59,083 bases of DNA from an uncultured Clostridia bacterium (GTDB lineage: Bacteria; Bacillota; Clostridia; Christensenellales; CAG-314), in assembly GCA_947601445.1 (NCBI GenBank), contig CANQGD010000005.1:1-59083 (forward strand), in the 5' to 3' direction. Of the stretch, positions 19,259 through 28,574 are shown one piece after another. Every line of letters starts with the position of its first letter. The stretch's first letter is position 1. The translations under genes and the position numbers were made by a program. Under the pieces are notes generated by a model. That model worked only from the letters and a program-made list of their open reading frames with translations. It was not told the origin of the DNA and did not search any database.

Positions 19259-20163
19259 CGTTTAATTCCATCAACATATCGGGCGGCGTTGATACCCGCC
19301 ACCGCACCGTCTCCCACAGCAGTTGCACATTGGCGAATTGCTTTGGTACGGCAATCTCCGGCGGCGAATATGCCGTCGCAGCTTGTTTTGCAATCCTCAC
19401 CGGCAACAATATAGCCCTGACCGTCCGATTGCACGATTTCCGAAAAAAGTTCATTGTGCGGTTCTTGCCCTATTGCCACAAATACGGCGTCGCAGTCAAG
19501 ATAGGTCACCGCGCCGTCGGCGTCCCTATATACCGCGCCGCTAACGCAATCGTCACCGACGATCTCCGTAACGCACGCGTTTTTGATCCATTCTATGCGA
19601 CCGTCCGAAGAAATTCTGTCGGTCAACTTTTTGTCACAAAAAAGTTTGTCGAACATGGTAAGTAAATGCACTTCTTTGCAAATATCCGCAAGATAAAGCG
19701 CATATTGGGCGGCGCTGTTGCCGTCGCCTACCACGCACACGTGTTTATCTTTGTAAAATCCGCCGTCGCACACTGCGCAATAACATACGCCTTTGCCGAC
19801 AAGACGTTCTTCGCCCTCAACGTCGAGACTCTTGTGCGTTACTCCGCTTGCAATGACAACGGCAAGACACTCGTATCTGCCGTATTCCGTGGAAACGACA
19901 AAACCGCCGTCGGTTTTGTGTATCGACGCCCTTCCCATATCAAACTCTACCCCGCAAGAGGTAACTTGTTCAAACATATTGTTCGCAAGCGCCGCGCCGC
20001 TTGTTTCCTTTACCGAAGGGAAATTTTCCACCCGTGGAGCTGTTGCGATTTGTCCGCCGAAAGCGTCGGACTCCAACAACATAACCTTTTTACCTGCACG
20101 CGCCGCATATAGCGAGGCGGTAAGTCCCGCAGGGCCACCGCCTATAACCACAATATCATACAT
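19255..20163 (-). CDS. trxB: Thioredoxin-disulfide reductase
   Basis: MYDIVVIGGGPAGLTASLYAARAGKKVMLLES, GKGVCYCAVCDG redox motif, GDGNSAAQYALYL. Confidence 0.95.
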   Translation of the reverse strand: MYDIVVIGGGPAGLTASLYAARAGKKVMLLESDAFGGQIATAPRVENFPSVKETSGAALANNMFEQVTSCGVEFDMGRASIHKTDGGFVVSTEYGRYECLAVVIASGVTHKSLDVEGEERLVGKGVCYCAVCDGGFYKDKHVCVVGDGNSAAQYALYLADICKEVHLLTMFDKLFCDKKLTDRISSDGRIEWIKNACVTEIVGDDCVSGAVYRDADGAVTYLDCDAVFVAIGQEPHNELFSEIVQSDGQGYIVAGEDCKTSCDGIFAAGDCRTKAIRQCATAVGDGAVAGINAARYVDGIKR

Positions 20164-20172
20164 AAAATTCGC

Positions 20173-22536
20173 CTACTTGATGCCTTCGATGTACTTGCGT
20201 ACATTGGAGGCGTTTTCATATACTTTGTAACTGTCTCCGTCCGCGACAATGAGCGTGGGAGTAAGTTTTATTTGAAATTTCTTGGAAAGATCGGAATTTT
20301 GCATGGCGTCTATCTCTTCGACGTCGAGATTGGCTTTGTGCAACATCAACTCCGCCATTTTACAGTTGGGACAATTTTCCTGTACAAACAGCAGTGGTCT
20401 GAGTAAACATGCAGACGCTTTTTCTTCTTCCTTCTCGTGAACAACAAGACATTTCTTTTGTACGCTGCGCTCCGGTTCGTAAGTTTTGCGATCCTTCCAC
20501 TCCTGCGCTTTGCCGTCGTTCCAATTTTGCACCGGACGGTAATAACCCGTTATGCGGCTGTAAACCTCCGTCTTTTGGTGGCAATGCGGACACTCGTACT
20601 GTTCTCCCGCAAGGTATCCGTGATCCGGACAAACGGAATAGGTGGGCGACAACGTATAATAAGGCAAGCGATAATTTTCCGCTATCGTGCGAACCAATTT
20701 CATCGCCGATTTCCAATCGGGAAGCCGCTCACCGAGAAATCCGTGGAAAACCGTTCCGGAAGTGTACAGCGTTTGCAATTCGTCCTGAATGTCCAGCGCG
20801 TCGAAAATATCATAGGTATAGCTGACGGGCAAGTGCGAGCTGTTGGTATAGTAGGGCGTTTCTCCTTTGCGTCCGGCAAAAATCATATCCGGATACAATT
20901 TGGCATCGTGCTTTGCAAGACGGTACGCGGTAGATTCGGCGGGAGTAGCTTCGAGATTGTACAAATCACCGTATTTTTCCTGATAATCGGAAAGACGCTC
21001 GCGCATGTGATTGAGTACCTTTTTGGTGAAAATCTGCGCACGGGAATCGGTCATATCACAGGCAATCCAACGGGCATTGAGACACGCCTCGTTCATACCT
21101 ACAAGTCCGATAGTGGAAAAGTGATTGTCAAACGTGCCCAAATACCGTTTTGTATAAGGGTACAAGCCCGCTTCCATAAGTTTTGTTACGGTTGTGCGCT
21201 TTATTTTGAGAGAACGCGCGGCGATATCCATCATTTTGTCCAAACGGGCAAAAAATTCTTCTTCCGTTTTGCTCAAATATCCGATTCGGGGCATATTGAT
21301 GGTCACGACTCCGACAGATCCCGTTGATTCGCCGCTTCCGAAGAAACCGCCGCTCTTTTTGCGGAGTTCTCTCAAATCCAAACGCAGACGACAGCACATA
21401 CTGCGCACATCGCTCGGCTCCATATCGCTGTTGATATAGTTGCTGAAATAGGGAGTACCGTATTTTGCGGTCATTTCAAACAGCAGTTTGTTGTTTTCCG
21501 TTTCGCTCCAATCGAAATCTTTGGTAATCGAATAGGTAGGAATGGGATATTGAAATCCGCGTCCGTTGTAGTCGCCTTCTATCATGGTTTCGATAAACGC
21601 GCGGTTTATCATATCCATTTCCTTTTTGCAGTCCTTGTAACGGAAAGGCATTTCTTTTCCGCCTACAATGCAGTGCAGCTCGGCGAGGTCGTTGGGTACC
21701 GTCCAATCCAACGTAATGTTGGAAAAGGGCGCCTGAGTACCCCAACGGCTGGGAATATTTACACCGTAAATAAAGGATTCGATACATTTTTTTGTTTCTT
21801 CGTAACTCAGATTGTCCGCCTTTACAAACGGCGCAAGATAAGTATCGAAAGAGCTGAACGCCTGTGCGCCCGCCCACTCGTTTGCCATGATACCGATAAA
21901 GTTGACCATCTGATTGCACAAAGTGGCAAGGTGTTTGGCGGGTGCGGAAGTAATTTTGCTCGTTACTCCTCCCAATCCCTCCTGAATCAGCTGTTTGAGG
22001 GACCAACCGGCACAATATCCGCTAAGCATGCCCAAATCGTGAATGTGCAACGCGCCGCTGCGATGAGCTTCCGAAATTTCTTCGTCATAAACTTCGCTCA
22101 GCCAATAATTTGCCGTGATTGCACCGCTGTTGCTGAGGATCAGTCCGCCTACCGAATAGGTAACGGTGCTGTTTTCCTTAACGCGCCAATCGGCAATTTT
22201 CAAATAATTATCCACAACCGACTTGTAGTCCAAAAAAGTTTCGTTTGCGCGGCGCGCGTTTTCGTGCGATTTGCGATACAGAATATACGCTTTGGCAACG
22301 TCCGCGTAACCCGCTTGTATCAAAACCGTTTCCGCGCTGTCCTGAATGTCCTCTACGGAAATAATTCCGTCGGTTACTTTGTCCAAAAAGTCCGCAGTCA
22401 CTTTGAGCGCAAGCATATCTATCACGTCCTGACTGTAAGGCTTTTTGCAACCTTCGAAAGCGGCTTTGAGCGCGTCGCTTATTTTTGAAAGTTTGAAGTC
22501 GATGATCTGACCGTTTCTTTTCTTTACCTGATACAT
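20173..22536 (-). CDS. nrdD: Anaerobic ribonucleoside-triphosphate reductase with C-terminal thioredoxin/glutaredoxin-like domain
   Basis: N-terminal ATP cone; CPDHGYLAGEQYECPHCH Zn site; RITGYYRPVQNWNDGK glycyl-radical region; extra C-terminal domain ENCPNCKMAELML...KLTPTLIVADGD. Confidence 0.93.
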   Translation of the reverse strand: MYQVKKRNGQIIDFKLSKISDALKAAFEGCKKPYSQDVIDMLALKVTADFLDKVTDGIISVEDIQDSAETVLIQAGYADVAKAYILYRKSHENARRANETFLDYKSVVDNYLKIADWRVKENSTVTYSVGGLILSNSGAITANYWLSEVYDEEISEAHRSGALHIHDLGMLSGYCAGWSLKQLIQEGLGGVTSKITSAPAKHLATLCNQMVNFIGIMANEWAGAQAFSSFDTYLAPFVKADNLSYEETKKCIESFIYGVNIPSRWGTQAPFSNITLDWTVPNDLAELHCIVGGKEMPFRYKDCKKEMDMINRAFIETMIEGDYNGRGFQYPIPTYSITKDFDWSETENNKLLFEMTAKYGTPYFSNYINSDMEPSDVRSMCCRLRLDLRELRKKSGGFFGSGESTGSVGVVTINMPRIGYLSKTEEEFFARLDKMMDIAARSLKIKRTTVTKLMEAGLYPYTKRYLGTFDNHFSTIGLVGMNEACLNARWIACDMTDSRAQIFTKKVLNHMRERLSDYQEKYGDLYNLEATPAESTAYRLAKHDAKLYPDMIFAGRKGETPYYTNSSHLPVSYTYDIFDALDIQDELQTLYTSGTVFHGFLGERLPDWKSAMKLVRTIAENYRLPYYTLSPTYSVCPDHGYLAGEQYECPHCHQKTEVYSRITGYYRPVQNWNDGKAQEWKDRKTYEPERSVQKKCLVVHEKEEEKASACLLRPLLFVQENCPNCKMAELMLHKANLDVEEIDAMQNSDLSKKFQIKLTPTLIVADGDSYKVYENASNVRKYIEGIK

Positions 22537-22594
22537 TTTTCCTCCGTGGCGCTCTCTCTAAAAACTTTTCTCGTTTTTTAGGGGGAGCCTTTTT

Positions 22595-22624
22595 ATTGTA
22601 GCAAAAGTCAGTGGTTTTTGTCAA
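22595..22624 (-). promoter_or_regulatory. Candidate nrdD promoter TTGACA-N18-TACAAT
   Basis: -35 TGTCAA at 22619-22624 and -10 ATTGTA at 22595-22600 (plus text). Confidence 0.55.
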
Positions 22625-22632
22625 TGGCTTAA

Positions 22633-22648
22633 ACACAATATATTGTGT
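22633..22648. promoter_or_regulatory. NrdR box 1
   Basis: ACACAATATATTGTGT, a perfect palindrome matching consensus ACACWATATATWGTGT. Confidence 0.88.
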
Positions 22649-22664
22649 TAGTTTTTCACTTTTG

Positions 22665-22680
22665 ACACAACATATAGTAT
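22665..22680. promoter_or_regulatory. NrdR box 2
   Basis: ACACAACATATAGTAT, 14/16 match to consensus, exactly 32 bp from box 1. Confidence 0.8.
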
Positions 22681-22764
22681 GTCACACATAACTCGATATT
22701 TTCGGAAACAAAAGCCGATTTCAATGTAAAAAATAAAGCGCAACCGAAAAGAACTTAATAATTT

Positions 22765-22874
22765 ATAAAAGAAAGACGACCGTACGGTCGCCTTTCATGA
22801 AGGAGGGTTTCGGTTAGAATATCATAAAATGGAGGAGGAATTCTATTTCACAGAATACCTGTGAATTCTAAACC
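22765..22874 (-). ncRNA. Candidate small regulatory RNA with C-rich anti-SD motifs
   Basis: Promoter TTGACA-N17-TATACT; approximately 110 nt containing CCUCCUCC and CCCUCCUU; terminator GAAAGGCGACC-GTAC-GGTCGTCTTTC then TTTTAT; no convincing ORF. Confidence 0.65.
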
Positions 22875-22880
22875 TTAATT

Positions 22881-22909
22881 AGTATAGCATTACACAGAAG
22901 CAATGTCAA
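22881..22909 (-). promoter_or_regulatory. Sigma-A promoter of the candidate sRNA
   Basis: -10 TATACT (22881-22886), -35 TTGACA (22904-22909), 17-bp spacer. Confidence 0.75.
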
Positions 22910-22994
22910 TACCTAAGTTTGCGAACGAATCGGACTATTTTTTCGCCAATAGGAAAAATTCCGTTATGTTGACAAATTAAAATATCCTTTCCGC

Positions 22995-23180
22995 TTACTG
23001 TTCTACCTCTATTGCGTTTACGGGACAAATTTCCGCCGCCTCATAAGTTTTATCGGGAAAGTCGCCGGGATCGCCGACGGCGTCGGAAAAGCCGTCCGCA
23101 CCTATTTCGAATACTTCGGGACACACATCCACGCACATACCGCAACCTATACAATCGTCTTTTTTTACAAACGCTTTCAT
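22995..23180 (-). CDS. Ferredoxin, single [4Fe-4S] type
   Basis: MKAFVKKDDCIGCGMCVDVCPEVFEIG...AAEICPVNAIEVEQ; CxxCxxCxnC with a distal CP. Confidence 0.9.
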   Translation of the reverse strand: MKAFVKKDDCIGCGMCVDVCPEVFEIGADGFSDAVGDPGDFPDKTYEAAEICPVNAIEVEQ

Positions 23181-23360
23181 GATTACCTCCGAAAAAGTAG
23201 TAGTATTACTATTGTAGCCCGTCGAAAAACAAAACAAACTCCGATTTTATATAATCGTCTCGTTATTTGACGAAACAATCACCGAAAACAGTCGTCCGTC
23301 AGCCGATCGCAAAGCGTTTTTTTTGCATAAATCATGATATAGGCGCAAAGCTCTGCATCT

Positions 23361-24845
23361 TTAATATTTCGAATATTTGTCTATTAAATAATTTACGTAG
23401 TAATCGGGTTCGAAATCTTCTCCCGTTGCAAGTCGAAGAATTTCGTCGGGATACTTACTTGCACCGTATTTGTGTACGTGTTCCCCGAGCCAATCGTTGA
23501 TTTGCTTGGTGTTGCCGCTTGAAAGACTTTGTTCGACGTCGAAATCTTTGTTCATACTGTGATACAGTTGCGCGGCAATAGCGCTGCCCAAGGCGTAAGT
23601 GGGGAAATAACCGAAATTGCCGTATGCCCAATGTACGTCTTGCAGTACGCCGAGAGTGTCGTTGGGCGGAGTAATGCCGAAATATTCGGTAAATTTTTCC
23701 TTCCAATACAACGGAAGATTTTTTACTTCCAATTCTCCGGAAATAAGTTTTTGTTCGATTTCATAACGCAACATAATGTGCAAAGGATAGGTAAGTTCAT
23801 CCGCCTCTGTACGCACAAAACTTGCCTCTGTTCTGTTTATAAACCGCACAAATTCCTCGCAAGACACGTTGTCCAACTGCGGAGCGAATATCTGTTGCAA
23901 CTTGCCGAAATGCGTTTGCCAAAACGCGAAACTGCGTCCTATCATATTTTCATAAAAACGCGACTGGCTTTCGTGCAGTCCGAGACTCGCGCCGCCGCTA
24001 CAAAACGTCCCGTTGAGAGACGGATCGCATTGTCGCTCATATATTGCGTGCCCCGTTTCGTGTATAACCGAAAAAACGGAAGAAATCAAATTGTCCTCGT
24101 AGTAATGCGTAGTTATGCGAACGTCGGTTGTCCCCATACCGGAAGTAAAGGGATGCTCGCTTTCCTTCATAATCCCGAAATTTTTGTCAAAACACATTAC
24201 GTCGCGGATATACTCGCAAAATTCTTTTTGCTTTGCCTTGTCGAACTTTTGTCGCGCCCATTGAGGTACGGGGGAGATTTTCGCCGTTTTTTTCTTTACG
24301 AACGGAACCAATTTTTCTCGTAGCGTTTCGAAAAATTTGTCGTATTTCGCCTGTGTGTAGCGCGGCTCGTATTGATCCAAAAGCACATCGTAGCCTTTCA
24401 GGCTCTCGGTCGCCAACCAAACCGTTTGTTTGCGGCAAAAATCCACTATGCGTTCCAAATAGGGCAAAAACAGTTCAAAATTGTTCGTTTGCTTGGCTTG
24501 CACATACACAGGATACGCTTTGGCGGTAAGCTCGTTGAAAGCAACATATTCCTTTATCGGTATCCTCTTGGTGTTTTGAATGTTTTTATTCGTCACCTCT
24601 ATTTCGTGACGCAACTCGTCGCTCAATTGCTCACGTTCTTTGTAAAGAACGTTTACGCAACGCTCGAAATCAGGGTCCGTTGTGAGTTTGTATTGCATTT
24701 CCGAAAGGGTTGCGTTGTACACGCTGTTTGCGGAAACGCTCCCCGGCGCGGCGTCCGTTTGTGCGTCCCATTCGGTCAGAAAGTCGACATATTGAAAAGC
24801 TAAAATCTTTTTGCGCTGTTCAAAGTAAAATTCAAGTTCTTTCAC
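23361..24845 (-). CDS. Carboxypeptidase M32
   Basis: HETGHAIYERQ (HExxH), HESQSRFYENMIGRS; typical M32 carboxypeptidase Taq architecture. Confidence 0.93.
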   Translation of the reverse strand: MKELEFYFEQRKKILAFQYVDFLTEWDAQTDAAPGSVSANSVYNATLSEMQYKLTTDPDFERCVNVLYKEREQLSDELRHEIEVTNKNIQNTKRIPIKEYVAFNELTAKAYPVYVQAKQTNNFELFLPYLERIVDFCRKQTVWLATESLKGYDVLLDQYEPRYTQAKYDKFFETLREKLVPFVKKKTAKISPVPQWARQKFDKAKQKEFCEYIRDVMCFDKNFGIMKESEHPFTSGMGTTDVRITTHYYEDNLISSVFSVIHETGHAIYERQCDPSLNGTFCSGGASLGLHESQSRFYENMIGRSFAFWQTHFGKLQQIFAPQLDNVSCEEFVRFINRTEASFVRTEADELTYPLHIMLRYEIEQKLISGELEVKNLPLYWKEKFTEYFGITPPNDTLGVLQDVHWAYGNFGYFPTYALGSAIAAQLYHSMNKDFDVEQSLSSGNTKQINDWLGEHVHKYGASKYPDEILRLATGEDFEPDYYVNYLIDKYSKY

Positions 24846-24848
24846 GTA

Positions 24849-27404
24849 TCAATTCTCCTTATTGTCTTGGGAATCGTCATTGTTTTGACTTCCCTGCGAA
24901 ATTAACGCCGATTTTGCCGCACGTCGTTTCGAAATTGCCTTTTCCAAGACGGGCAATGCAAATTTCAAACCTACGATAACGCCACTCATAACCAAAGCGT
25001 TGATCGCGATAAACAGTATGGCATAACCGTCAACGGAAACATACATCGGGTTTGCCATGTCGTCGCCGAACCAGCTTGCAAGCAGTTTCAACGCCCACGG
25101 AAAAACCAAATAGCAAAGCGCCGTACCGATTGTTCCGACAATGCCCACGACAATATTATACCAACCGTAAGGCGCCAGCAATATCCACAGCGCCGCCACA
25201 CCCGTTACCGTCATGGAAAACATTGCCACCGTGCTGATTTGATCGGGCGCAAGGCGCAGCACATCCTTAAATGCGTAGGTCATTGCCACCGATAAAAACA
25301 TCGCAATACCGCTGGGTAACGTTCGTTTTAGTGTGTTCGCCACAAATTTGCCCGTGATAAGCGCATGATTCGGTTTGAGCGCAAGCAAAAAGGAGGATAT
25401 GCCTATCACAAAAAATTCCATTGCATAAAGGTGTTGCGGCTCAAACGGGTATGTCGTAAGCATGCACAAACACAAAAGAGTTGTCAGCACGGTCATCGAC
25501 GTTTTCATCAAAAACAACGAAGAACTGTTTTGAATGTTGTTTACAACCTGACGTCCTTCCGCAACGACCTTGGGCATAGAACCGAATTTATTGTCCATAA
25601 GCACAAGGTTTGCCACGGTTTTGGCGGCGTCGGTACCGCACCCCACGGATATAGCGCAGTCGCTTTCGCGCATGGCAAGAATGTCGTTTACTCCGTCTCC
25701 CGTCATGGCAACCGTCCGTCCCGCCTTCTTCATCGAGCGCACCAATATTGCCTTTTGCTCGGGCGTTACGCGTCCGAATACCGTATATTTATCGGCTACA
25801 TCGGCTACCTGTTCGTCGGATAACCCTTCGAGAGAAATGTATTTTTCCGCGTCCTTTACTCCCGCTTTTTGAGCAATGACCGATACGGACAGGGGATTGT
25901 CCCCGGAAATTACCTTTACCGCGACGTCATTGTCCCTAAACCACTTTATGATTTCCGGTGCGTCCGGACGAACGGTATCCTGCAACACGATAAGCGCTAT
26001 CGGTTCCAAACCGTCTACGGCGTCGTTTTTTATAGGCTTGTCCGATTTGCCCACGGCAAGCACTCTGAGTCCTTGCGAAAGCAATTCGTTGATTTGCTTC
26101 GAAAATTCTTTGGAAGTTTTTTTGAACATAAACTCCGCGGCGCCTATCGCGAATGTTCCCTTGCCGACAAGGGTTGCCGCACTGTATTTGCGCGCGGAGG
26201 AAAAAGGCACGTTCGACTTGCTGCCGTAACCTTCTGTATTTTCGAGGTATTTTTTAAGCGCCTGCGCCGTCATGTTGTCGTCACCCGTGGCGTCCAAGAC
26301 GCTTTTGACATATTTTTCTATTTCCTCGACAGGGGCTTTACCGAGAGGCATAATACTTTCGACCGTCATTGTGCCGTCGGTTATCGTCCCCGTCTTGTCC
26401 AAACACAGCGTATCCACGCGCGCCAGCATTTCTATGCAAGGCAGTTCTCGTACAAGCACTTTTTTTCGTGCAAGTTTGAGAGCGGCAACTGCCAACGCGA
26501 CGCTCGTCAACAAAACCATGCCGCTGGGCACCATGCCTATCATGCTTCCGCTGACGGCTTTTAAGGCATTGTTTACTTCTTCGACCACATTATACGACAC
26601 GTTGCCTATTGTCACCGAAGAATTGTTGAAATAGGTTGTCCAAACGTTTATGTCCGCTCCGAGCAGAGTTCGCATTTGCTCGCTGCAAAAAAACGTGGCA
26701 ATGCCCAGCGGGAAAATGATTATCGAAATAAATTTGATAATGCTGCGGATTCCCTTCATGAGTTCGCTATCGGGCGTTTTTGCTTTTTTCACGCGTGCGG
26801 AAAGTTTTTCCACGTAATTATCTTTGCCCACTCTTTCGCAACGTGCGATGCAGTTGCCGGATACAACAAAACTTCCGCTATAAAGAATGTCTCCTTTCCG
26901 TTTTTTGACAGGTTCGCTTTCTCCCGTCAGCATCGATTCGTTTACTTCCGCTTCGCCCACAAGCAATTCGCTGTCGCAACAAATCTGTTTTCCTGCGGAG
27001 AGCAGTAAAATATCGTCCACAACAATATCGCGTGTGGCGATAGTTTGTTTTTCCCCGTTACGCACCGCTTCGACGGTCGGTTCGGAAATTATAGACAGCT
27101 TTTCAACAGCCAATTTACTGCGTATTTCCTGAAATATGCCTATCGCCGTGTTGGCAACGATAATAACGATAAACATCATGTTGGTTACGCTGCCGCAAAG
27201 CAACATCAACAAAAAAATAATGAAACCCAACAAGTTGAAAAACGTAAAAATATTGGATGCGAAAATTTGCAAATAACTTTTACCCACAACCTTTTTTGTG
27301 CGGTTGACAAGTTTTGCCTCTTTTCGCAAACTTATATCCAGATCGGACAATCCCTCGTTTATATCAGGAGTATAACGAACGAGAGTTCCCTTATTTTTTT
27401 TCAT
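24849..27404 (-). CDS. HAD-IC family P-type cation ATPase (CtpE-like)
   Basis: LCLDKTGTITDGTM, TGESEPVKK, MTGDGVNDILAMRESDCAI motifs. Confidence 0.93.
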   Translation of the reverse strand: MKKNKGTLVRYTPDINEGLSDLDISLRKEAKLVNRTKKVVGKSYLQIFASNIFTFFNLLGFIIFLLMLLCGSVTNMMFIVIIVANTAIGIFQEIRSKLAVEKLSIISEPTVEAVRNGEKQTIATRDIVVDDILLLSAGKQICCDSELLVGEAEVNESMLTGESEPVKKRKGDILYSGSFVVSGNCIARCERVGKDNYVEKLSARVKKAKTPDSELMKGIRSIIKFISIIIFPLGIATFFCSEQMRTLLGADINVWTTYFNNSSVTIGNVSYNVVEEVNNALKAVSGSMIGMVPSGMVLLTSVALAVAALKLARKKVLVRELPCIEMLARVDTLCLDKTGTITDGTMTVESIMPLGKAPVEEIEKYVKSVLDATGDDNMTAQALKKYLENTEGYGSKSNVPFSSARKYSAATLVGKGTFAIGAAEFMFKKTSKEFSKQINELLSQGLRVLAVGKSDKPIKNDAVDGLEPIALIVLQDTVRPDAPEIIKWFRDNDVAVKVISGDNPLSVSVIAQKAGVKDAEKYISLEGLSDEQVADVADKYTVFGRVTPEQKAILVRSMKKAGRTVAMTGDGVNDILAMRESDCAISVGCGTDAAKTVANLVLMDNKFGSMPKVVAEGRQVVNNIQNSSSLFLMKTSMTVLTTLLCLCMLTTYPFEPQHLYAMEFFVIGISSFLLALKPNHALITGKFVANTLKRTLPSGIAMFLSVAMTYAFKDVLRLAPDQISTVAMFSMTVTGVAALWILLAPYGWYNIVVGIVGTIGTALCYLVFPWALKLLASWFGDDMANPMYVSVDGYAILFIAINALVMSGVIVGLKFALPVLEKAISKRRAAKSALISQGSQNNDDSQDNKEN

Positions 27405-27413
27405 ACGAACTCC

Positions 27414-28436
27414 TTAACGGTGCGGCTTTTCTCCGCGTAATTTTAATGTCGGACACGCATTCAGGGACAAATCGGCAAAATCGTCGTTGAGATACATATA
27501 GTAACCTCGCGAGGCGATCATCGCCGCATTGTCTCCGCAAAGGGACAACTTGGGCAGACACACGCGTATGCCGCGATTTTCAAACTCCTTTAAGCGCCGT
27601 CTGAGATAGCTGTTTGCGCCCACGCCCCCTGCCACGGCGACGGTTTTTGCATTGTTGCGGTCTATTTCACGGGAAAGTCTGTCTATCAGCCCGTCTATCG
27701 CGGCGACGGTAAACGAAGCGGCGACATCGGCTTTGTTTATTTGCTCGCCTCTTTGCTCGGCATTGTGCAACAAATTTATCACTGCGGTTTTGAGACCGCT
27801 GTAACTGAAATTTCCGTTGGACGTGACTACCGAATGAAATTTGAAACAAGGATCGCCGTTTTGCGACAATGCGTCTATCTGCGGTCCCCCGGGATAGGGC
27901 AATCCCAAAACGCGCGCCACCTTGTCGAATGCTTCGCCTACCGCGTCGTCGACGGTGGAACAAACGACGTCGTATTCGTCGTAAGAAACGACGTTTACAA
28001 CGGCTGTGTGTCCGCCGCTTGTAAGCAAACAAACGTATGGCGGGGTCAAATCGTCATAAGTAAGATAATTGGCGCAAATATGCCCTTCTATATGGTTGAC
28101 AGCAATGAGCTTTTTGTTTGCAGACTGCGCAAGTCCCTTGGCATAGGATACGCCCACCAGCAACGCGCCCACCAAACCGGCGCCATAAGTAACGGCGACA
28201 GCGTCAATATCGGACAATGAAACACCTGCGTCTTTCAGCGCTTTTTTGACCACTTTGTCCACCGCTTCCACATGGTTGCGCGAAGCAATTTCGGGCACCA
28301 CTCCGCCGTACAATCGATGAATATCTATTTGCGAAAGCACCACATCCGAAAGTATTTCCCGTCCGTTTTTTACCACTGCTGCGGCGGTTTCATCACAGGA
28401 GCTTTCTATTCCCAATATATAAATCTCTTTGTTCAT
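27414..28436 (-). CDS. tsaD: tRNA N6-adenosine threonylcarbamoyltransferase
   Basis: ILGIESSCDETAAAVV, HIEGHICANYL, AGGVGANSYLR motifs; start at MNKEIYILG. Confidence 0.95.
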   Translation of the reverse strand: MNKEIYILGIESSCDETAAAVVKNGREILSDVVLSQIDIHRLYGGVVPEIASRNHVEAVDKVVKKALKDAGVSLSDIDAVAVTYGAGLVGALLVGVSYAKGLAQSANKKLIAVNHIEGHICANYLTYDDLTPPYVCLLTSGGHTAVVNVVSYDEYDVVCSTVDDAVGEAFDKVARVLGLPYPGGPQIDALSQNGDPCFKFHSVVTSNGNFSYSGLKTAVINLLHNAEQRGEQINKADVAASFTVAAIDGLIDRLSREIDRNNAKTVAVAGGVGANSYLRRRLKEFENRGIRVCLPKLSLCGDNAAMIASRGYYMYLNDDFADLSLNACPTLKLRGEKPHR

Positions 28437-28473
28437 CTTTAAAATAATACGCCACCGCACGGTTTTTGTCAAT

Positions 28474-28501
28474 TTTTTGTCGGAGTCGCGTCCGACAAAA
28501 A
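28474..28501. repeat. 11-bp perfect inverted repeat upstream of tsaD
   Basis: TTTTTGTCGGA-gtcgcg-TCCGACAAAAA. Confidence 0.6.
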
Positions 28502-28534
28502 TAACAATGCGACAAAAAACGACGCCGTTATACA

Positions 28535-28570
28535 AAAATTGCGAACCCGTTGTCGGGATTCGCAAATTTT
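28535..28570 (-). terminator. Intrinsic terminator of asnS
   Basis: AAAATTTGCGAATCCCG-acaa-CGGGTTCGCAATTTTTG on the minus strand. Confidence 0.7.
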
Positions 28571-28574
28571 CTTT

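Noticed and set aside
20437-21327. 296-aa plus-strand ORF (also 21550..22488)
   Set aside because: Antisense shadows of nrdD; no RBS or domain evidence.
22801-22853. Tiny plus-strand ORFs (MKEGFG, MEEEFYFTEYL) preceded by GGAGG-like text
   Set aside because: The GGAGG runs are the complement of the sRNA C-rich motifs; the promoter and terminator both point to the minus strand.
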